From positions 186,001 to 250,000 of the forward strand of contig CAVOSX010000002.1 of the NCBI GenBank assembly GCA_963699015.1: a stretch of DNA of 64,000 nt, written 5' to 3'. The stretch comes from PALSA-505 sp963699015. GTDB taxonomy: Bacteria; Actinomycetota; Actinomycetes; Streptosporangiales; Streptosporangiaceae. Both the position numbers and the translations under genes were made by a program. This document shows positions 60,255 to 64,000 of this stretch, piece by piece (position 1 is the stretch's first letter; the number at the start of each line of letters is the position of its first letter). The notes beneath the pieces were generated by a model. The model did not search any database, was not told the DNA's origin, and saw only the letters and a list, made by a program, of their open reading frames with translations.

Positions 60255-60986
60255 GTGCCCAGGGTGTACTTCGACGAACGGATAGCGGAGCGGTACGAGG
60301 CCTATTGGCCGAATTTGTTCGAGCCTGCGGCTATTGACCCCGTGGTGAGCTTCCTCGCCGGTCTGTCCGGCGAGGGCGGCGCGCTCGAATTCGGCGTGGG
60401 CACGGGGCGTATCGCGCTGCCGCTGAGCCAGCGCGGGGTGCGCGTGCACGGGATCGATCTGTCCCCGGCCATGGTCGCGCGACTGCAGGCGGAGCCGGGT
60501 GCGGAGCGCGTCGGCGTGACGGTCGGCGACTTCGCGACGACCACGGTGGGCGCGACGTTCCGGCTCGTCTACCTCCTGCGCAACACGATCATGAATCTGA
60601 CTACCCAGGACGAGCAGGTCGAGTGCTTCCGCAATGCCGCCGCGCAGCTGGAACCCGGCGGGTGCTTCCTGGTCGAGGTCATGATTCCGGGGCTGCGGCG
60701 GCTGCCGCCCGCAGAGACCTACCAGGCGTTCACCGTGACCCCGGCGCATCTCGGCTTCGACGAGTACGACGTCGCAACGCAGGGCCTCGTCTCGCACCGC
60801 TACGGGGTCATCGAGGGCCAGCTCGAGATTTTCTCGTCGCCGTTCCGCTTTGTATGGCCGTCCGAACTGGACCTGATGGCGCGAATCGCGGGGATGAGCT
60901 TGCGCGAGCGCTGGAGCGGCTGGAAACGCGAGCCATTCACCGGTGACAGCACCATGCACGTCTCGGTCTGGGAGAAGGGGACGTAG
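60255..60986 (+). CDS. Class I SAM-dependent methyltransferase
   Basis: Methyltransferase of 243 residues. Motif I is ALEFGVGTGRIALPLSQRG, then HGIDLSPAMVARL, LVYLLRNTIMNLTTQDEQVE with a conserved Asn-rich strand, and AAAQLEPGGCFLVEVMIPGL. GTG 60255 is preferred because YFDERIAERYEAYWPNLF directly after it is the usual family start; the frame further upstream is antisense-like. It starts 37 bp after the previous methyltransferase. Substrate unknown. Confidence 0.88.
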   Translation: MPRVYFDERIAERYEAYWPNLFEPAAIDPVVSFLAGLSGEGGALEFGVGTGRIALPLSQRGVRVHGIDLSPAMVARLQAEPGAERVGVTVGDFATTTVGATFRLVYLLRNTIMNLTTQDEQVECFRNAAAQLEPGGCFLVEVMIPGLRRLPPAETYQAFTVTPAHLGFDEYDVATQGLVSHRYGVIEGQLEIFSSPFRFVWPSELDLMARIAGMSLRERWSGWKREPFTGDSTMHVSVWEKGT

Positions 60987-60997
60987 GCAGGGGCGCC

Positions 60998-61498
60998 TCA
61001 GTCCCAGGCGGGATCTTCGGCCAGCTTCCCGGCGATCCGGTCGTGGAAGCTCTTGCGCTGCAGCGCTTCCTCGATGTCGGTGACCACGCGGCTCAGCGGG
61101 TAGGGGATCTCCGCTTCCAGCTCGGCTATGGCGGCCTCGGTGGCGCGCCATTCGGCCGCCAGCCGGCCGGTGAGGCGGCGCGCCTTAGCGGTGAGGGTCA
61201 CCTTCTTGCTGCGGGCATCAGCGCCCGCGGTCGTGCGGACCCAGCCGGCGGCGCGCATCGCGGCCACCTTCTGGCTGGCCGCCGAGTGGGTGACCTGCAC
61301 CGATCCGGCCAGCTCGGTGATCGTCATCGGACCGCGAGCGTGCAGCCGGAGCAACTCCCTGACAAAGCTCGGCTTCAGCCCACGGATCTGCGCCTCGGCG
61401 TACAGGCGCGCGATCTCCGCGTCCATGGCCGCCTGCAGCAGCCGCAACGGCCGCCAGCGGCTGTGCTCGGTCGGGTCGGGTATGCGGCTGCCGTCCAT
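60998..61498 (-). CDS. MarR-family transcriptional regulator
   Basis: Winged-helix regulator of 166 residues. The HTH is GPMTITELAGSVQVTHSAAS with QKVAAM, and the wing is TTAGADARSKKVTLTAKARRL. It is divergent from an MFS exporter gene, and an almost perfect inverted repeat lies between them, so it probably represses the exporter and itself until a drug or ligand is present. Confidence 0.95.
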   Translation of the reverse strand: MDGSRIPDPTEHSRWRPLRLLQAAMDAEIARLYAEAQIRGLKPSFVRELLRLHARGPMTITELAGSVQVTHSAASQKVAAMRAAGWVRTTAGADARSKKVTLTAKARRLTGRLAAEWRATEAAIAELEAEIPYPLSRVVTDIEEALQRKSFHDRIAGKLAEDPAWD

Positions 61499-61504
61499 CC
61501 AGTA

Positions 61505-61538
61505 ATTGTATCAGTACTTATATAAATACTGTTACAAT
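61505..61538. promoter_or_regulatory. MarR operator in divergent promoter
   Basis: ATTGTATCAGTA (61505-61516) and TACTGTTACAAT (61527-61538) are inverted repeats with 11 of 12 matching positions around CTTATATAAA, which is AT-rich enough to be the overlapping -10 regions. It sits 7 bp from the MarR start codon. Confidence 0.88.
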
Positions 61539-61589
61539 GACGCCCGGCGCCCGTCTTCGCCCGTTGCCCGTCCGCCGCGGCGCTGCGGC

Positions 61590-62900
61590 TTGACCGAACA
61601 GAGACCCAGAACCTTGGCTGACCGATTCCGGCTGCTCGCAGACGTCACACCGCTGCGTGAGTCCGCCGCGTTCCGGCGCCTTTGGACCGGGACGACGCTG
61701 TCATCGGTCGGCAGCGCGCTGACGAGCTTCGCCGTCATCCTGCAGGTCTATGACCTCACCCACTCGACGCTCGCGGTGGGCGTGATCGCCGCGGCGCAGA
61801 TGGTGCCGACCCTGATCGTGGGGCTGCTGGGCGGCCCGGTCACCGACGCGACGGACCGGCGGAAGCTGGTGCTGGTGACCAGTAGCGGCCTGGCTGCGGT
61901 GTCGGCGGCGTTCGCCGCCCAGGCGTTCGCCGGGCTGCGCCTGGTCTGGCTGCTGTATGCGCTCGTCGCGGTCCAGTCGTCGCTGATCGCCATTGACCGC
62001 CCGGCCCGCAACACGTTCGTTCCCAGCCTGCTGCCAGGCAGTCAGCTCACCGCCGGGCTGGCTCTGAACCGGCTCAGCTCGCAGATCATGCTGACCGCCG
62101 GCCCGGCGCTCGCGGGCCTCATCGCGGGCTCGTCGCACCTGGGCCTGCAGGCGTGCTATCTCCTGGACGGGCTCAGCTTCACGGCGGCGCTGTACGGGGT
62201 GGCCAGGCTACCGGTCATGGGACCGCAGGCCAGCGCTCCCCGGCCAGGCCCGCGGGCAATCGCCGAGGGGATCAGCTTCATCCGCCGCAGCCAGGTGCTG
62301 GCTGGCGCGTTTGTCGCCGATCTCAACGCCACCGTCTTCGGGCTGCCCATTGCCCTTTTCCCGGCGATCAATGCCGATCGGTTCGGCGGCAATCCCCGCA
62401 CGCTGGGCCTGTTCACCGCGGCGATCGGCCTGGGCGGGCTGGTCGGCGCCGCCTTCTCCGGGCCGGTCAGTCACATCGCACGACAGGGCCGGGCCATGCT
62501 GTGCGCCGTGGCGGTGTGGGGTGCGGCCTTCGCCGGGTTCGCGGTCGCTCCCGGGCTGTGGCTGACTCTCGGCCTGCTGGCTGTGGCCGGGGCGGCCGAC
62601 ACCTTCACGGTGGTACTCCGCGGAGTCATCGTCACCGCGGTTACCCCCGATCGGCTGCGCGGCCGGGTCCTGGCCGCCGACTACGTGGTGGGCGCGGGCG
62701 GCGCGGAACTCGGCAGCCTGGAGGCCGGGGCGCTGGGCTCGCTGACATCGCCCACGGTCAGCGCTCTGGCCGGCGGGCTGGTCACGATCGCAGGTGCCAT
62801 CGTGATCGGGCTGATGCTGCCGGCGTTCAACCGGTACCGGCGCCCGCCGGATCCTCACCCGGCGGAAGGCCTGCATACCGTCGCCCCCGCCAGCACCTGA
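61590..62900 (+). CDS. MFS transporter (EntS/MFS_3-like exporter)
   Basis: Inner-membrane exporter of about 436 residues with 12 TM segments. LWTGTTLSSVGSALTSFAVI opens TM1 and GGPVTDATDRRKLVLVTS is the MFS loop 2-3 motif. DRLRGRVLAADYVVGAGGAE later resembles the enterobactin-exporter-like group. The TTG at 61590 (LTEQRPRTLADRF) is chosen because the upstream ATG at 61506 lies inside the MarR operator. Divergent MarR control suggests that it exports a drug or a toxic metabolite. Confidence 0.9.
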   Translation: MTEQRPRTLADRFRLLADVTPLRESAAFRRLWTGTTLSSVGSALTSFAVILQVYDLTHSTLAVGVIAAAQMVPTLIVGLLGGPVTDATDRRKLVLVTSSGLAAVSAAFAAQAFAGLRLVWLLYALVAVQSSLIAIDRPARNTFVPSLLPGSQLTAGLALNRLSSQIMLTAGPALAGLIAGSSHLGLQACYLLDGLSFTAALYGVARLPVMGPQASAPRPGPRAIAEGISFIRRSQVLAGAFVADLNATVFGLPIALFPAINADRFGGNPRTLGLFTAAIGLGGLVGAAFSGPVSHIARQGRAMLCAVAVWGAAFAGFAVAPGLWLTLGLLAVAGAADTFTVVLRGVIVTAVTPDRLRGRVLAADYVVGAGGAELGSLEAGALGSLTSPTVSALAGGLVTIAGAIVIGLMLPAFNRYRRPPDPHPAEGLHTVAPAST

Positions 62901-62946
62901 GTCTGCGGGGCGCGGCCGGCGCCCGGCCTGCCGGCCCGGGCGGCTC

Positions 62947-63339
62947 CTAGCCTGGCGACTGCTGTTGCGCGGACCACGACGGCAGCTGCTGCAGGGACCA
63001 GGTGTTGCCGTCCGGGTCGCTGAAGTAGACGAACGACCCCCAGGGCTGCACGTCGATCTCGCTGGCCTGCACGCCATGGTCGATGAGCTGCTGGCGGGCA
63101 GCACCGGCGTCGGCGACGACCATCTGGATACCCCGCTGCGAGCCCGGCGGCATCTCGGTGATGCCGGTGCCGAGTACCACCGAGCACGCCGAGCCTGGCG
63201 GTGTGAGCTGCACGAACCGCAGCTGCTCATTGACCTGGTAGTCGTGGTCGGCGTTGAAGCCGACCTGTTCGACGTAGAAGGATTTCGCGCGGTCAACGTC
63301 GGTTACCGGAATAGCCACGAGCTCGATCTTCCAGTCCAT
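62947..63339 (-). CDS. VOC (glyoxalase/bleomycin-resistance) family protein
   Basis: 130-residue protein of the vicinal-oxygen-chelate fold. The first strand motif IELVAIPVTDVDRAKSFYVE and the later WGSFVYFSDPDGNTWSLQQL, with the usual metal or substrate glutamate/asparagine region, mark both beta-alpha-beta-beta-beta halves. Enzymes of this fold include dioxygenases, isomerases and drug-binding proteins; the exact activity cannot be told. It is convergent with the MFS gene. Confidence 0.93.
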   Translation of the reverse strand: MDWKIELVAIPVTDVDRAKSFYVEQVGFNADHDYQVNEQLRFVQLTPPGSACSVVLGTGITEMPPGSQRGIQMVVADAGAARQQLIDHGVQASEIDVQPWGSFVYFSDPDGNTWSLQQLPSWSAQQQSPG

Positions 63340-63490
63340 GACCGGATTGTAGGAGAGAGGCCTGACAACAGGCGGGCAGCGCCGCGGCTACGACGAGACA
63401 AGCCGCTGCGGGCAATATCGTGGCGGCCGCGCGGAACGTCCGCCCCAGGCTCGGGCGCTGACCCCGGCGCGTTCGGAGACAATGAATTCA

Positions 63491-64000
63491 ATGGTGACAT
63501 CCGCAGTTCCTCTGGCCGACCCGGACCTGGTGCGCCGGGCGCTTGCCGACGCGGCGCGGGCCGGGCCTTACTTCGTGCTCGGCGTCGGGGACGACGGGGA
63601 CCACAGGCGGTGGCGCCCGGCCGCCGCGCTGTACGCCGGCGGGCTGGCCGGGCTGGTCGCCAGCACCGGAGCGCAGCTGAGGGTGACCGAGGCCAGGGTG
63701 GCCGCCTCGACCGTCCAGCTCGGCTACGCCGCCCGGCTGTGGTCACCGGTGCTCGGCTGCGCGCTGCAGGACGGCATCGTGCCGGACCTGACCGAATTGC
63801 GGACCACCGCGGCGGCGCCGATGCGGCTGAGCCTGCCAGGGCCGCGCGGCTGGCAGCCCGGCGGCGAGGAGGAACTGGCCGCGCTGGCCTACCGGATGGT
63901 GGTGACCTGCCACCTGGAACCGCTGGCCGCCGGCCTGCCGGTGAAGGTGGCGGCGGGGCTGCTGCACGGCAACGCGGCCGCCGCGATGACCGGCGCGCTG
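63491..64000 (+). CDS. (2Fe-2S)-binding FhuF/IucA-like protein, cut by window end
   Basis: The frame from ATG 63491 stays open to the last base, giving 170 residues with no stop. LLHGNAAAAMTGAL near the cut and the LADPDLVRRALADAARAGPY start match actinobacterial FhuF-like ferric-siderophore reductases, whose C-terminal cysteines would lie beyond the window. No adjacent siderophore gene is visible. The missing C-terminus is needed to confirm the [2Fe-2S] ligands. Confidence 0.7.
   Translation, partial: MVTSAVPLADPDLVRRALADAARAGPYFVLGVGDDGDHRRWRPAAALYAGGLAGLVASTGAQLRVTEARVAASTVQLGYAARLWSPVLGCALQDGIVPDLTELRTTAAAPMRLSLPGPRGWQPGGEEELAALAYRMVVTCHLEPLAAGLPVKVAAGLLHGNAAAAMTGAL

Overview
The window is very high-GC DNA with dense, short-spaced genes, frequent GTG starts, ECF sigma factors, TetR/MarR/ArsR regulators, acyl-CoA enzymes and a propane-type diiron monooxygenase. 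All of this points to a soil actinomycete (Actinomycetota). I cannot name a genus. No tRNA, rRNA, CRISPR array, transposase or integrase was seen.

Region by region. 0-12 kb is mixed housekeeping: a two-TM Pro-rich protein, GNAT, LON-domain protein, MreB-like protein, an ECF41 sigma factor with its epimerase partner and a textbook ECF41 promoter, orphan arginine deiminase, and an ArsR / small protein / Pat-like acyltransferase operon. 12-20.5 kb is an acyl-CoA degradation operon on the minus strand (acyl-CoA dehydrogenase, carboxyltransferase, biotin carboxylase, TIGR03084-type protein, AtuA-like protein), with a convergent enoyl-CoA hydratase. Three of its genes carry four apparent frameshifts. 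20.5-29.5 kb holds a HAD phosphatase, a secreted kelch protein, a GNAT, a secreted M1 peptidase, a P450 with divergent TetR, and an acetate-type permease.

29.7-43.6 kb is the most coherent system: a mim/prm-type soluble diiron (propane/alkene) monooxygenase locus. It has a frameshifted MimR-like activator, a small unknown 82-aa gene, hydroxylase alpha (prmA), reductase (prmB), hydroxylase beta (prmC), coupling protein (prmD), an amidohydrolase-fold protein, a DUF59/MIP18-domain protein, a zinc alcohol dehydrogenase, a dedicated GroEL, an Nramp metal transporter and an SCO6745-family protein. Hydrocarbon oxidation to an alcohol would be followed by alcohol dehydrogenase. The GroEL and perhaps the DUF59 protein would help fold or metallate the hydroxylase. 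Two copies of a TCTCATGTTGAGA inverted repeat flank the small gene and look like the activator's binding sites.

43.6-50.4 kb is a dipeptide/oligopeptide ABC transporter operon (two permeases, a fused double ATPase, a lipoprotein binding protein) followed by an SRPBCC gene. 50.4-64 kb contains a 22-bp minisatellite in front of a methyltransferase, an SDR, TetR, MaoC, an RraA-like protein, an AI-2E family permease, a 581-aa secreted Cys-rich unknown, an ECF sigma factor with a membrane partner, two more methyltransferases, a MarR/MFS divergent pair with a clear operator, a VOC protein, and a (2Fe-2S) FhuF-like gene cut by the window end.

Six places show apparent single-base frame disruption (AtuA twice, TIGR03084, biotin carboxylase, the activator, SRPBCC). 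They sit in G/C-rich runs, so sequencing or assembly indels are at least as likely as gene decay.
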